64,000 bases of DNA from Pseudalkalibacillus sp052246725 (GCA_052246725.1 JBQQCL010000002.1); one strand, 5' to 3'. Counted from the stretch's first letter, positions 24,130-33,820 are shown. Translations and numbers: made by a program. Notes: generated by a model from the letters alone, not told the origin.

Positions 24130-25278
24130 ATGAGCACAAGCATTCCACATGGAGGGAAATTGATCAATCGAATCGATATCGCCTTTGATTATGGAACTTT
24201 GAAAAAAGAGATCGAATTAGATGCAACCGCTTTGAGTGACCTTGAGTTGATCGCAATCGGGGCGTATAGTCCACTCGAAGGTTTTCTTGGAGAAAAAGAC
24301 TATGAAAGTGTCGTCAATAATTTGAGACTTGAAAACGGTCTGCCTTGGAGTATTCCGATTACACTACCTGTCAGTGAGGAGAAAGCAGCAGAATTACAAG
24401 TCGGAGAGCGGGTCAAGCTCGTGAAAGATGGAACTGTATATGGGGTGATCGAAGTCAGTGAAAAGTACGTTCCCGATAAGCTACGGGAGGCTGTACACGT
24501 ATACAAGACGGCAGAAACTGCTCATCCTGGTGTGAAAAAACTACTTGAGCGGCCTAATGTATACATAGGTGGCCCGATCCATCTCGTCAAACGCCCAGTC
24601 AAAGATCGATTCTCCAATTATTATCTTGACCCGAAACAAACGCGGGAACAGTTTGAAAACCTAGGATGGGAAACTGTTGTCGGTTTCCAAACAAGGAATC
24701 CTGTGCATCGTGCACATGAATATATTCAAAAATCCGCTCTCGAAACGGTAGATGGTCTGTTCCTGAATCCGCTTGTCGGAGAAACAAAAGCGGACGATAT
24801 TCCAGCGGATGTGAGATTGGAAAGTTACGAGGTCCTACTTGAAAATTACTATCCAAGTGATCGAGTGTTTTTAGCAGTATTCCCTGCAGCTATGCGGTAT
24901 GCCGGTCCGAGAGAAGCAATTTTCCATGCATTGGTCCGCAAGAACTTCGGCTGTACACATTTCATTGTCGGTAGGGACCATGCGGGCGTCGGTGACTATT
25001 ACGGCACCTATGATGCCCAAAAGATATTCAGTCATTTCACAAAATCAGAATTAGGAATTGAAACATTGTTTTTTGAGCACAGCTTTTACTGTGAAAAATG
25101 CGAAAACATGGCTTCGACGAAAACTTGCCCGCACGACAAAGAACATCATGTCGTGTTGTCGGGAACGAAGGTGAGGGAGCTGCTCCGAAATGGATCAACC
25201 CCGCCGAGTACATTCAGCCGTCCAGAAGTAGCTGAAGTCTTGATCAAAGGATTACAACGAGAACCGATAACAACATGA
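24130..25278 (+). CDS. sat: sulfate adenylyltransferase (ATP sulfurylase)
   Basis: Makes adenosine phosphosulfate from ATP and sulfate. 382 aa, equal to B. subtilis Sat. The PUA-like N-domain is followed by the catalytic domain with QTRNPVHRAHEY (the QXRNP/HXXH motif), GRDHAGVGDYYG, and a C-terminal zinc-type CEKCENMASTKTCPH knot. ATG at 24130 starts one base after the cysP stop with AAGGAGGAGG upstream; an in-frame ATG at 24106 lies inside cysP and is less likely. Confidence 0.95.
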   Translation: MSTSIPHGGKLINRIDIAFDYGTLKKEIELDATALSDLELIAIGAYSPLEGFLGEKDYESVVNNLRLENGLPWSIPITLPVSEEKAAELQVGERVKLVKDGTVYGVIEVSEKYVPDKLREAVHVYKTAETAHPGVKKLLERPNVYIGGPIHLVKRPVKDRFSNYYLDPKQTREQFENLGWETVVGFQTRNPVHRAHEYIQKSALETVDGLFLNPLVGETKADDIPADVRLESYEVLLENYYPSDRVFLAVFPAAMRYAGPREAIFHALVRKNFGCTHFIVGRDHAGVGDYYGTYDAQKIFSHFTKSELGIETLFFEHSFYCEKCENMASTKTCPHDKEHHVVLSGTKVRELLRNGSTPPSTFSRPEVAEVLIKGLQREPITT

Positions 25279-25299
25279 TCAACAGAAGGAGTGAGATAT

Positions 25300-25896
25300 A
25301 TGGCAATTCAAGACATTACATGGCATGAAGCGGCTGTATCGAAACATGATCGCCGGCATTTAAATAAACAAACAAGCAGTATTATCTGGTTTACAGGATT
25401 ATCAGGATCAGGCAAGTCGACGCTCGCAAACGCGGTCGACTGGAAACTTCATGAACAAGGATTAAGAAGTTACGTATTGGACGGAGATAACATCCGTCAC
25501 GGCTTGAACAAAGGACTCGGTTTTTCAGTAGAAGACAGGCAGGAGAATATCCGTCGGATCGGTGAAGTAGCGAAACTGTTTGTCGATAGTGGGCAATTTG
25601 CCATCACAGCTTTCATATCACCTTTTCAGGCTGATCGAGATCGAGTTCGAGAAATGGTCGAATCTGATGAATTCATAGAAGTCTATGTGAAATGTCCATT
25701 AGACGAATGCGAAACACGCGATCCAAAAGGACTATATGAGAAGGCAAGAAAAGGGGAGATACCGGAGTTCACAGGTGTAAGCTCCCCATATGAGGAACCA
25801 GAAGCTCCTGAACTGGTCATTGAAACAAACCGATTTTCCGTGGAAGAATGTGCTGATCAGGTAATCGGCTATTTAAAAGAAAAGAACTTATTTTAA
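25300..25896 (+). CDS. cysC: adenylylsulfate kinase
   Basis: Phosphorylates APS to PAPS. 198 aa with Walker A GLSGSGKST (about residue 32), DGDNIRHGLNKGLGFS, and the substrate motif RDPKGLYEKARKGEIPEFTG. ATG at 25300 has AGAAGGAG eight bases upstream. Presence of both CysC and a CysH able to act on APS leaves open which intermediate is reduced; in B. subtilis the same pair coexists. Confidence 0.95.
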   Translation: MAIQDITWHEAAVSKHDRRHLNKQTSSIIWFTGLSGSGKSTLANAVDWKLHEQGLRSYVLDGDNIRHGLNKGLGFSVEDRQENIRRIGEVAKLFVDSGQFAITAFISPFQADRDRVREMVESDEFIEVYVKCPLDECETRDPKGLYEKARKGEIPEFTGVSSPYEEPEAPELVIETNRFSVEECADQVIGYLKEKNLF

Positions 25897-25912
25897 AGAG
25901 GAGGATGCTCGA

Positions 25913-27544
25913 ATGGCATACGAAAAGTTCTGGGCAGACAATGAAAAGCTGAATAAGACAGAGTTGAAGAAGCTTGAGAAAGACGGTCTAGAAATCTTTA
26001 AAGATATTCCGTATTACGCTGAAAATGGTTTTGAATCGATCCCGAAGGAAGAGTGGGATTCATTCAAATGGGCTGGCCTGTACTTACAACGGCCTAAACA
26101 AGACGGCTATTTCATGATGCGGATCAATGTTCCGTCTGGGGTCTTGAATTATGAACAAGCAGAAACGCTGGCATCGATCTGTAAGGATTACGGTCGAGGG
26201 GTATTCGATGTAACGACTCGGCAGGCAATTCAGTTCCACTGGCTGCAAATCGAGAATATCCCGGATATTTTTAACCGACTGGCAAAGGCAGGGTTATCAT
26301 CTGCAGGTGCTTGCGGTGATATCACACGTAATATTGTCGGCAATCCGCTTGCCGGTATCGATCCGAATGAGTTGTTCGATACAGAACCGATTGTGAGAGA
26401 AATTTATGAGTATTTTCAGCACAACAAGGACTTTTCAAACCTTCCGCGGAAATATAAGGTTTCGATCAGTACGAATGTCCACAATGCCTCGAATGCTGAA
26501 ATCAATTGCTTGTCCTTTACCCCGGCTGTGAAAGAAATCGATGGGGAAGAGATTAAAGGTTTCCATGTAAAAGTCGGCGGTGGTCTGGCAGCAAGACCAT
26601 ATCTCGCAGAAACATTGGATGTCTTTATACGACCTGAAAACGTGAAAGAGACTGCAATTGCGATTACGACGATCTTCAGAGACTTCGGGTACAGGGAAAA
26701 ACGTCACCGTGCTCGACTGAAGTTCCTAGTAGCTGACTGGGGACCTGAAGAATTCAAGGAAAAATTAGTAGAGTTAACGGGTCCTTTGCCTTCAAAAGGT
26801 GAGGATGTCCAGAAGGATTGGAATGCCGGCTACTTCTACGGTGTGCATAAACAAAAACAAGACGGGCTGAATTATATTGGTTTCAACGTACCGGTGGGAA
26901 GGTTAGACGCAGATGAAGTTTTAGAGATTGCGGCTATTTCTAAACAATACGGCAATGGGGAGATCCGAACTTGCAACTCTCAAAATATCATCATACCGAA
27001 TATTCCGGACGAGAAAGTCGATGCGCTTTTACAAGAAAAGATATTTGAAAGGATCACGATCGAGCCGAAGCGTTTCATCGCGTATTCTGTATCATGCACA
27101 GGTATTGAATTTTGCAACCTGGCATTAGTGGAAACAAAAGAGCGGATGCGGAGGATTGCGGAATATTTGGATGAACAGATCAGGGTAGATGTCCCTGTGA
27201 GGCTTCATATGGTCGGTTGTCCGAATTCATGCGGGCAACGGCAAATTGCTGACATCGGATTACAAGGCATCAAAATGAAATCAAAGGAAAAAGGCGGTTT
27301 GATCGAAGCGTTTGAAATCTATGTCGGCGGCACTTTAAACCACGGCGGAAAGTTTAATGAAAAGCTGAAAGGTAAGATTGACGGCGAACACCTTCCCGCG
27401 GTTCTAGAAGAATTCCTTACCTATTTTAAAAAGGAAAAACTGCCAGGTGAATCATTCTATGAATTTGTTGGACGACTTGGTATCGAGCCGCTTCAAGAAG
27501 AATTGGACAGGATTCTAGGAAATGTGACAGCGAATGTTTCATGA
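25913..27544 (+). CDS. sir: ferredoxin-type assimilatory sulfite reductase
   Basis: Reduces sulfite to sulfide with six electrons. 543 aa, the duplicated nitrite/sulfite reductase fold (two ferredoxin-like half-domains and two siroheme/4Fe-4S domains). The cluster and siroheme cysteines are in CTGIEFC and CPNSC; the TRQAIQFHW and NIVGNPLAG signatures are intact. It belongs to the single-chain NirA/Sir group, not the NADPH-dependent CysJI of B. subtilis. Operon context (sulfate activation and siroheme genes) argues for sulfite rather than nitrite. Confidence 0.88.
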   Translation: MAYEKFWADNEKLNKTELKKLEKDGLEIFKDIPYYAENGFESIPKEEWDSFKWAGLYLQRPKQDGYFMMRINVPSGVLNYEQAETLASICKDYGRGVFDVTTRQAIQFHWLQIENIPDIFNRLAKAGLSSAGACGDITRNIVGNPLAGIDPNELFDTEPIVREIYEYFQHNKDFSNLPRKYKVSISTNVHNASNAEINCLSFTPAVKEIDGEEIKGFHVKVGGGLAARPYLAETLDVFIRPENVKETAIAITTIFRDFGYREKRHRARLKFLVADWGPEEFKEKLVELTGPLPSKGEDVQKDWNAGYFYGVHKQKQDGLNYIGFNVPVGRLDADEVLEIAAISKQYGNGEIRTCNSQNIIIPNIPDEKVDALLQEKIFERITIEPKRFIAYSVSCTGIEFCNLALVETKERMRRIAEYLDEQIRVDVPVRLHMVGCPNSCGQRQIADIGLQGIKMKSKEKGGLIEAFEIYVGGTLNHGGKFNEKLKGKIDGEHLPAVLEEFLTYFKKEKLPGESFYEFVGRLGIEPLQEELDRILGNVTANVS

Positions 27545-27559
27545 TAGGAGTGATATAGA

Positions 27560-27784
27560 GTGGATTTATACCGGTTTGAAGTGACGACGAAGACGGATGT
27601 GATTCCGGTCATCATTGCCGCGGAGAATGACGAGGCGGCATTCCGGCTTGTAGAAGTCGAACTTGAAAAGTATTTTTTGAGATTACCAGAAGTGGATGAT
27701 ATTTCACTATATGAGAAGAAGAAAATCCGAAAGGGAAACGGGTTTGTCCTGCATGAGCAAGAAACGATTTTGAGCGGCAGTTGA
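27560..27784 (+). CDS. DUF3906-type small protein
   Basis: 74 aa, soluble, starting MDLYRFEVTTKTDVIPVIIA, resembling the DUF3906 family that accompanies sulfite reductase genes in Bacillaceae. GTG start with TAGGAG upstream, 15 bases after sir. Function unknown; an accessory role in sulfite reduction is inferred only from position. Confidence 0.7.
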   Translation: MDLYRFEVTTKTDVIPVIIAAENDEAAFRLVEVELEKYFLRLPEVDDISLYEKKKIRKGNGFVLHEQETILSGS

Positions 27785-27805
27785 CCACGTGAAGGAGAGG
27801 ATGAA

Positions 27806-28591
27806 ATGGGTAAAGTCTATCTAGTAGGTGCCGGGCCGGGTGATCCAGGATTGATCACGGTTAAAGGCATGAAGTGCATAGAAGAAGCAGATGTCATTCT
27901 TTATGATCGGCTTATCAATAAAGAGTTGCTGAATTATGCAAAAGAGGATGCGGAACTGATTTATTGCGGAAAACTGCCAGATTATCATTTGATGAAACAG
28001 GAAACAATCAATCATTTTCTCGTAAAGAATGGTCTGAAAGGGAAAACCGTCACGAGATTGAAAGGCGGTGATCCGTTTGTATACGGCAGAGGTGGTGAAG
28101 AAGCGGAAGCGTTGGCGAAGCACGGATTGGAGTTCGAGATCGTCCCTGGAATCACTTCAGGGATTGCCGCTCCTGCTTATGCTGGCATACCGGTTACACA
28201 CCGTGAACATAGTTCAACGTTCGCTTTTGTGACTGGCCACCGCCGTAAGGATAAAGAAGAGGATGATCTGCGCTGGGAAAGCCTTGCAAAAGGGATTGAT
28301 ACACTCGCGATCTATATGGGAGTCAAAAACCTGCCTTATATTTGTGCACAACTTACAAAACACGGACGTCCCAGCGAGACGCCTGTCGCCTTAGTGCACT
28401 GGGGAACCATTGGAGAACAGCAGACCGTAACTGGAACATTGGACACGATCGTCGATGTCGTCGAACGAAATGAAATTAAAAACCCGAGTATGATCATCGT
28501 CGGGGAGGTCGTCCGTCTCCGCGATAAGCTCAATTGGTTCGAACGCTTGATTGAACCAGAAAGTGAATTGCAGAAGAAAGTCGCTTTTTAA
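27806..28591 (+). CDS. sumT: uroporphyrinogen-III C-methyltransferase
   Basis: Adds two methyl groups from SAM to uroporphyrinogen III, giving precorrin-2 on the way to siroheme. 261 aa, tetrapyrrole methylase fold: VGAGPGDPGLITVKG at the N-terminus, LKGGDPFVYGRGGEEA and VPGITSG. It corresponds to B. subtilis YlnD. Siroheme is the cofactor of the sulfite reductase encoded two genes upstream. Confidence 0.94.
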   Translation: MGKVYLVGAGPGDPGLITVKGMKCIEEADVILYDRLINKELLNYAKEDAELIYCGKLPDYHLMKQETINHFLVKNGLKGKTVTRLKGGDPFVYGRGGEEAEALAKHGLEFEIVPGITSGIAAPAYAGIPVTHREHSSTFAFVTGHRRKDKEEDDLRWESLAKGIDTLAIYMGVKNLPYICAQLTKHGRPSETPVALVHWGTIGEQQTVTGTLDTIVDVVERNEIKNPSMIIVGEVVRLRDKLNWFERLIEPESELQKKVAF

Positions 28592-28605
28592 GGTGGAGGA
28601 AAGAG

Positions 28606-29343
28606 ATGCAAGCAATCTTATACGTCGGTCATGGGAGTAGAGTTGAAGAAGCAAGGAACCAGGCTGCTCAATTCATGAAACAGAGTATGGAACACCAGTC
28701 CACTCCGATTCAGGAGATCAGCTTTCTCGAATTGGCACACCCTACGATCGAAGAAGGTTTCAAGCGTTGTGTTGAGCGCGGTGCAACCAGCATTGCAATT
28801 GTACCGATTTTGTTGCTTACAGCTGGGCATGCGAAAAAGGACATCCCTATGGAACTTGAACGGTTGCAAAGCCGGTGGCCAACTATCTCAATCACTTATG
28901 GCCGTCCGTTCGGAGTACATGAGAAAATCATTGATATTTTAATCAGACGGATCTATGATAAGGCAAAACCGATTGACGATGCAATGGTCCTTTTAGTTGG
29001 AAGGGGCAGCAGTGATCCGGACGTGAAAAGGGATTTACGAGAGATTGCAGATCGATTATTTGAAAAGCATCGGTTCAAAAGAGTTGAAACATCCTTTTTA
29101 GCTGCAGCTGAGCCAAGCTTTGAAGAAGGACTTGAACAAACAATGCGATATGGTCATAAACAAGTGTTGGTCGTTCCCTATCTCTTGTTTACAGGAATTT
29201 TGATGAAAAGCATGGAAAAGACGATCCGAAAACTGACAACAGAAAATCAGGATTTTATTTTATGCGACTACCTCGGTTATCACCCGAACCTTCAGGAAGT
29301 AGTTTCCGAACGGGTCCAGGAATTGATTGGTGTTGGCGTATGA
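28606..29343 (+). CDS. sirB: sirohydrochlorin ferrochelatase
   Basis: Inserts iron into sirohydrochlorin. 245 aa with two CbiX repeats; the first begins YVGHGSRVEEARNQA with the metal-binding His, the second LLVGRGSSDPDVKRDL. A second His near ILLLTAGHAKKDIP completes the site. The last codons overlap the start of sirC by four bases (ATGA), implying translational coupling. Confidence 0.92.
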   Translation: MQAILYVGHGSRVEEARNQAAQFMKQSMEHQSTPIQEISFLELAHPTIEEGFKRCVERGATSIAIVPILLLTAGHAKKDIPMELERLQSRWPTISITYGRPFGVHEKIIDILIRRIYDKAKPIDDAMVLLVGRGSSDPDVKRDLREIADRLFEKHRFKRVETSFLAAAEPSFEEGLEQTMRYGHKQVLVVPYLLFTGILMKSMEKTIRKLTTENQDFILCDYLGYHPNLQEVVSERVQELIGVGV

Positions 29344-29909
29344 GCCATTACCCGATCATGCTGGATCTCAAAGGTAAAGACGCCGTCGTCATTGGAGGCG
29401 GAAAGGTAGCAAATCGTAAAATCAGGTCACTCGTGGAAGCCGGGGCGAAGGTAACGGTTGTAAGTCCTGATGTGAATGATAATGTAAAAAAGCTGGTGCA
29501 GCGAGAGCAGATAAACTGGATAAAAAAACAAGCGGAAGCTGAAGACTATCAGGACGCGTTTGTTGTAATCGCTGCAACAAATGATCCTGATGTGAACCAG
29601 CGTATTGCTGCACAAACTCGAAAAAATCAACTAGTCAATGTGGTCGATGACCCAGGCACTGGAAACTTCCATGTTCCTGCAAAACTATCAAGAGGCAGAC
29701 TGACCATCGCCGTCTCGACAGGCGGTGCTAGTCCAATAATAGCAAAAAGAATAAGAGATGAACTAGCACAGACCTATGATGCAACATATGAGGAATACAT
29801 GGATCATCTATTCGACTGCCGTCAAAAAATCAAGCGGATGACGTTAAATGAACCAGAAAAACAAAAACTGCTAGAAGAATGCACGAGTTCCTGGGAAAAG
29901 AAAAGTTGA
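29340..29909 (+). CDS. sirC: precorrin-2 dehydrogenase
   Basis: NAD-dependent oxidation of precorrin-2 to sirohydrochlorin. 189 aa with the Rossmann motif VVIGGGKVANRKIRSLVEAG and the family stretch VNVVDDPGTGNFHVPAKLSRG. ATG at 29340 overlaps the sirB stop; the upstream extension of the open frame lies within sirB. Unlike CysG, chelatase and methylase activities are separate genes here. Confidence 0.92.
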   Translation: MSHYPIMLDLKGKDAVVIGGGKVANRKIRSLVEAGAKVTVVSPDVNDNVKKLVQREQINWIKKQAEAEDYQDAFVVIAATNDPDVNQRIAAQTRKNQLVNVVDDPGTGNFHVPAKLSRGRLTIAVSTGGASPIIAKRIRDELAQTYDATYEEYMDHLFDCRQKIKRMTLNEPEKQKLLEECTSSWEKKS

Positions 29910-29923
29910 AGGGGTGAGTACCA

Positions 29924-30985
29924 TTGAGTGGAGAGAAACGTACATTAAGACAACGCCTGGAAGACGGACCTGTGATTTGTGGAGAAGGCTACTTATTCGA
30001 ACTAGAACGACGTGGTTACCTTCAGGCAGGTTCATTTGTTCCTGAGGTTGCTTTAGAAAATACACAGGCATTGGAGCAGTCATATCGTGATTTCATGAAC
30101 GCTGGATCTGATGTCATCGTCGCTTTCACATATAATGCTCACCGTGAAAAAATGCGGATCATCGGGAAAGAGGATCTGGTTGAAAACTTAAGCAGGCAAG
30201 CCATCCGTTCCGCAAAAAAAGTTGCGGAAGAGCACCCTGAGGAAACTGCACTGGTAGCAGGGAACATATCGAATACGAATGTTTTCGATCCCGAGGATGA
30301 TTCGTCCAAGGATGAGGTCAGGGCGATGTTTGCTGAAATGGTGGATTGGTGTGTCGATGAAGGTGTAGATTTCATCTTAGGTGAAACGTTCTACTATCAT
30401 GAGGAAGCGTTGATCGCACTTGAAGAAATAAAAAAAGGCGGGCTTGATGCCGTGATTTCGTTAGGATTGATGGGTGAAGGTGTCCTTCGGGATGATTTCA
30501 CAGTGGAAGAATCCTGCAAAATTCTTGAGCAAAATGGTGCGCTGGTTGTAGAAATGAACTGCTTCAGAGGACCTGATACGATGCAGCCACACATTGAAAA
30601 GATTCGTGAAAACACAGAAGGTTATCTTGCAGCACTTCCGCTCCCGTACAGGACGACTGAAGAGCACCCTACCTTTTTCAACTTGCCTGATGGTGGATGC
30701 AGTTGCTCGCTACCAACAGAAACAACTTTTCCAACATCCTTGGACCCGCTTTATCACAATCGTTATGAATTGGCGGAATGGGCAAAGAAAGCTCATAATG
30801 AAACAGATATTCAGTTCATCGGGTTATGTTGCGGAGCCTCTCCGGCAATGATCCGAGCAGTTACTGAAGCAGTCGGGCGTTTGGCTCCGAATTCAAAATA
30901 CTCACCGAATATGGAGAAACACTTCTTGTTTGGTCAAGACGAAACATTGAAACAACATAATGTAGCGTACAGGACGAAAGCATAA
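29924..30985 (+). CDS. homocysteine S-methyltransferase family protein
   Basis: 353 aa, TIM-barrel of the homocysteine/betaine S-methyltransferase family (MmuM, BHMT). Zinc-ligand cysteines are expected in VVEMNCFRG and in GLCCGASP; both are present. It is the last gene of the S-box operon, 14 bases after sirC, and would turn homocysteine made from newly assimilated sulfide into methionine using S-methylmethionine or a betaine-type donor. The donor cannot be decided from sequence. TTG start with AAGGGGTGA upstream. Confidence 0.82.
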   Translation: MSGEKRTLRQRLEDGPVICGEGYLFELERRGYLQAGSFVPEVALENTQALEQSYRDFMNAGSDVIVAFTYNAHREKMRIIGKEDLVENLSRQAIRSAKKVAEEHPEETALVAGNISNTNVFDPEDDSSKDEVRAMFAEMVDWCVDEGVDFILGETFYYHEEALIALEEIKKGGLDAVISLGLMGEGVLRDDFTVEESCKILEQNGALVVEMNCFRGPDTMQPHIEKIRENTEGYLAALPLPYRTTEEHPTFFNLPDGGCSCSLPTETTFPTSLDPLYHNRYELAEWAKKAHNETDIQFIGLCCGASPAMIRAVTEAVGRLAPNSKYSPNMEKHFLFGQDETLKQHNVAYRTKA

Positions 30986-30993
30986 GGTATTAT

Positions 30994-31033
30994 GGAGGAC
31001 CGATCCAAATTATTGGACAGTCCTCTTTTTTAT
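30994..31033 (+). terminator. intrinsic terminator of the sulfate/siroheme operon
   Basis: GGAGGAC pairs with GTCCTC with inner GATCC/GGAC pairing, followed by TTTTTTAT. Confidence 0.75.
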
Positions 31034-31037
31034 ACTT

Positions 31038-31116
31038 AATACTTTCTTCAGTATAAGCGCAACTAAGGCTCAGACTGCGCTAAGGCTAAGCTTTGCCACG
31101 TTTTCTTTAAGCGAAA
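31038..31116 (+). repeat. about 75-bp dispersed repeat, copy 2
   Basis: AATACTTTCTTCAGTATAAG, AACTAAGGCTCAGACTGCGC and TTTTCTTTAAGCGAAA match the copies at 4431 and 59397. It follows the operon terminator. Confidence 0.8.
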
Positions 31117-31224
31117 TATAAACCAACTTAAAGGAAAAATATGTTAAACTTTAAAAAGGTAAATTGTTTTCTTTGTTGATTAATAGAGGCAAGTTTGCGG
31201 ACTGATTGGTTTTGGGAGGTGACC

Positions 31225-31746
31225 ATGAAAAAAAGCATATTTCTTGTTGTTATTGGCTTGGTCTTTATTATTTTTATTAACCTTGTTAAAGATGTGGCTA
31301 TACAAATTAGGCAGGAAAGTGAACCCGAGGTTAAGCACTCGATTCCAGACAAACCTGTTACGAATATACCTGAATTAGATAAATTGCCAGTAAAAGAAGA
31401 TTGGGAAGTTCGGGAGGAATACAAAAAAGATGGTAAGGTTCTCTTAAATGTACATCCAGCCCAATCCCTAGTAGCAGGAAAACCATTTGGGTATTTGTTT
31501 TCTTTCACTGAATCATTTGAGACTTTTAAAAGAAAAAAGTTAGCGATTCATGCTTACCACAAAGAGACAGATGAAAAGCTGACAGTAGTCTCTCCTAAAA
31601 CGGTTGACAAACCATCTCCAGGATATTCAAGTTTAGAACGTTTTACAGCCAATTTTGAAATGCCCAAGGGTGGCATATGGCGATATGAAGTAGTTTTAGA
31701 TGGTGAATTCTACGCTGATGTTGTCTTATCGGTTAAAGATAGATAA
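31225..31746 (+). CDS. exported or membrane-anchored protein of unknown function
   Basis: 173 aa: KK followed by a hydrophobic segment (about 4-24), a Pro-rich linker (about 34-52) and a beta-rich domain ending with GGIWRYEVVLDGEFYADVVL, an immunoglobulin-like pattern. GGAGGTGA lies before the ATG at 31225. I do not recognise a named family. It heads a group of three small, AT-rich genes and a peptidase-like gene. Confidence 0.65.
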   Translation: MKKSIFLVVIGLVFIIFINLVKDVAIQIRQESEPEVKHSIPDKPVTNIPELDKLPVKEDWEVREEYKKDGKVLLNVHPAQSLVAGKPFGYLFSFTESFETFKRKKLAIHAYHKETDEKLTVVSPKTVDKPSPGYSSLERFTANFEMPKGGIWRYEVVLDGEFYADVVLSVKDR

Positions 31747-31809
31747 AGTGATGCTCAGCAATGAAAATTAGATAAGCGGCTACACTAGTCGAAGAATATG
31801 GGGGATGAC

Positions 31810-32037
31810 ATGGGCAATATTGATAGAAGAAGTCGTCTAGATGAAGAACCTTTCAGTTATCGGGTCACTAAAAATAATACTGTTTTTATAGAGTATTATG
31901 GAAAACAAGTGAAAACCTTAAAAGGGAAAGATGGAGAGAAGTTTTTAAAGAAAATGAACGCTGCTGAAAATGAAAAGGAAGAACAATTAATAATGGCGAA
32001 GGTAACCGGTAATTTTAAGAGGGGCAATGAACGCTGA
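31810..32037 (+). CDS. small cytoplasmic hypothetical protein (75 aa)
   Basis: Highly charged, no membrane helix; the central YRVTKNNTVFIEYYGKQVKT followed by LKGKDGEKFLKKM looks like a small conserved Bacillus domain, but I cannot name it. ATG at 31810 has GGGGG five bases upstream; an ATG at 31798 has no site. Confidence 0.55.
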   Translation: MGNIDRRSRLDEEPFSYRVTKNNTVFIEYYGKQVKTLKGKDGEKFLKKMNAAENEKEEQLIMAKVTGNFKRGNER

Positions 32038-32105
32038 TAGGCTCTTTCTTTTCATCCATTAATATATTATTCTTACGTTTTCCAACAAAGGTAAGGAAGT
32101 GTAGT

Positions 32106-32435
32106 TTGAAAGATATAATTGTTGAGGTAGGTGGGATATTGAAAAAATCGATAAGTGTTATGGTTGTAATAGTAGTTGTGTTCCTACTCTTACACTCAAC
32201 ACCAACTTTGACACAAGTGTTTTTAATGGGCTACCCAAAGGCTGCGATTACATCAGGAATTATTGAAGATGATTTTCATAATGAAATAGATATAAATAGG
32301 TTTGACCAGTTGAATGCGAAAGCTTATACCTTGACTACCCCTCCGATTGAAAAAGCTACCCAGAGTGAATTGCGAAACTATTTGGTTAAAAAGATTGGTT
32401 TTCTCCATTTTGCAGAATTTTATGGTGAAGGGTAA
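32106..32435 (+). CDS. small single-pass membrane or secreted protein
   Basis: About 98-109 aa. A hydrophobic segment (SVMVVIVVVFLLLHS) follows KK, then a mixed-charge extracellular domain of about 70 residues. Two TTG starts are possible: 32106 (AAGGAAG six bases upstream) and 32139 (GAGGTAGG seven bases upstream); the second would place the membrane segment at the very N-terminus. No family recognised. Confidence 0.5.
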   Translation: MKDIIVEVGGILKKSISVMVVIVVVFLLLHSTPTLTQVFLMGYPKAAITSGIIEDDFHNEIDINRFDQLNAKAYTLTTPPIEKATQSELRNYLVKKIGFLHFAEFYGEG

Positions 32436-32533
32436 TGTTTGGTTTTACCAGATAACATTTTTTAATGTAGAGAATTATTATTAAAAATCCGGTTTCATAT
32501 AGTAAAGACATTGCTTCAATAAGGAGGAATTAG

Positions 32534-33820
32534 ATGTATCTGACAATATTTGATGAAGTTGTTCGTATTCTTCATAATGACTATTCTGGATGCGTTGATA
32601 AAGAGGGATGGGACAACCCATCCTTTTTTCGGGATCAGATTAAGAAATTGAACGTTGAAGAAAATAGTGATATAACGTTTGTGCAAATTGTACAAGACTA
32701 CTTGCTTGATTTTAAAGACTTACATATGAGTTTCAAATATACTGGGGAAAATAAAAATACCCATTATGATGTCGGATTTACGGTCAGAAGATACAATGAT
32801 TTGCTTTATATAGTAGCCACTGGAAAGGAGAATAGAGTAAAACCTGGGGACGCTATTACAGCATTAGATGGGATTGCAATCACTGATTTGGTTGGGATCC
32901 ATAAAAGACGATTGATGGAAAAAGAAGCTGAAAGAGAGAACTGGAATGATATACTTTCAATGTACAACAGTGCTTCTATAACGGATGAAGCTGGGAACAG
33001 ATTCGATATTGATCTTGGAAAGTATGAAAAAGAACCATTCCAACCTGAGTATTCACTAGAAGAGATAACGGAGGATACATTATTATTAAAACTCACAGAC
33101 TTTATGAATCATGATGCACTATTAAAATTAATCAGTGATAACGAGTTCCTTTTAGCAAATCGCAAAAACCTCATTATCGATGTGCGGGTAAACAAAGGTG
33201 GAAGTGATCTAGCCTACTTTGAATTGCTTCCTTATCTATTTGATGGAGAAGTCATTGATTTAAAAAGCTTTGATGATGGTGTAATGTTGACGAATTGTAC
33301 AAACCGTAATGTTGAACTAAGAACGAAATTCCTTAAGAATGCTTTCTCGACTCTTGAAGATGCGGCGACACGAAATCAAATCAATATGATGATCAATACA
33401 TTAGAAGAGAATAAGGGTAAAGGGTTTGTTGAATTGGATTTCAGTGATATGGAAGAAAGTTTATTATTGAAAACAAAACCTGGTCCTGAAAATATTATTT
33501 TATTAACAGATGTGTATTGTGGAAGTTCAGGCGATTCATTTGTAGAGATCTGTAAAAACTCAACAAAAGTTATTTTAATGGGGCGGCCGACATTAGGCTT
33601 GAATGACTATTCCAACCTTGCTGTGATGGGATGGGATAATAAATTCGAGCTTTGGTATCCAACCACTAAATTATCAAAAGTCGATGAAGGCAAAGGGATG
33701 AGTGGGGTTGGTATTCAGCCTAACATTTATATTCCTTGGAGTCCTGATCATATAAAGCAAGATATTGATTTACAAAAAGCATTTGAGCACCTTCAATATT
33801 TGAGAGAGTATTCATGTTAG
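32534..33820 (+). CDS. S41 (C-terminal processing) family peptidase-like protein
   Basis: 428 aa without signal peptide. An N-terminal helical region, a degenerate PDZ-like part (KPGDAITALDGIAITDLVG near 97-115) and an S41 core with IIDVRVNKGGSDLAY and the nucleophile loop VYCGSSGDSFVE (Ser about 331). GRPTLGLNDYSN follows, as in Tsp/CtpA-like proteases. A perfect AAGGAGGAA precedes the ATG. Substrate unknown; it may act on the exported proteins encoded just upstream, but that is only proximity. Confidence 0.78.
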   Translation: MYLTIFDEVVRILHNDYSGCVDKEGWDNPSFFRDQIKKLNVEENSDITFVQIVQDYLLDFKDLHMSFKYTGENKNTHYDVGFTVRRYNDLLYIVATGKENRVKPGDAITALDGIAITDLVGIHKRRLMEKEAERENWNDILSMYNSASITDEAGNRFDIDLGKYEKEPFQPEYSLEEITEDTLLLKLTDFMNHDALLKLISDNEFLLANRKNLIIDVRVNKGGSDLAYFELLPYLFDGEVIDLKSFDDGVMLTNCTNRNVELRTKFLKNAFSTLEDAATRNQINMMINTLEENKGKGFVELDFSDMEESLLLKTKPGPENIILLTDVYCGSSGDSFVEICKNSTKVILMGRPTLGLNDYSNLAVMGWDNKFELWYPTTKLSKVDEGKGMSGVGIQPNIYIPWSPDHIKQDIDLQKAFEHLQYLREYSC

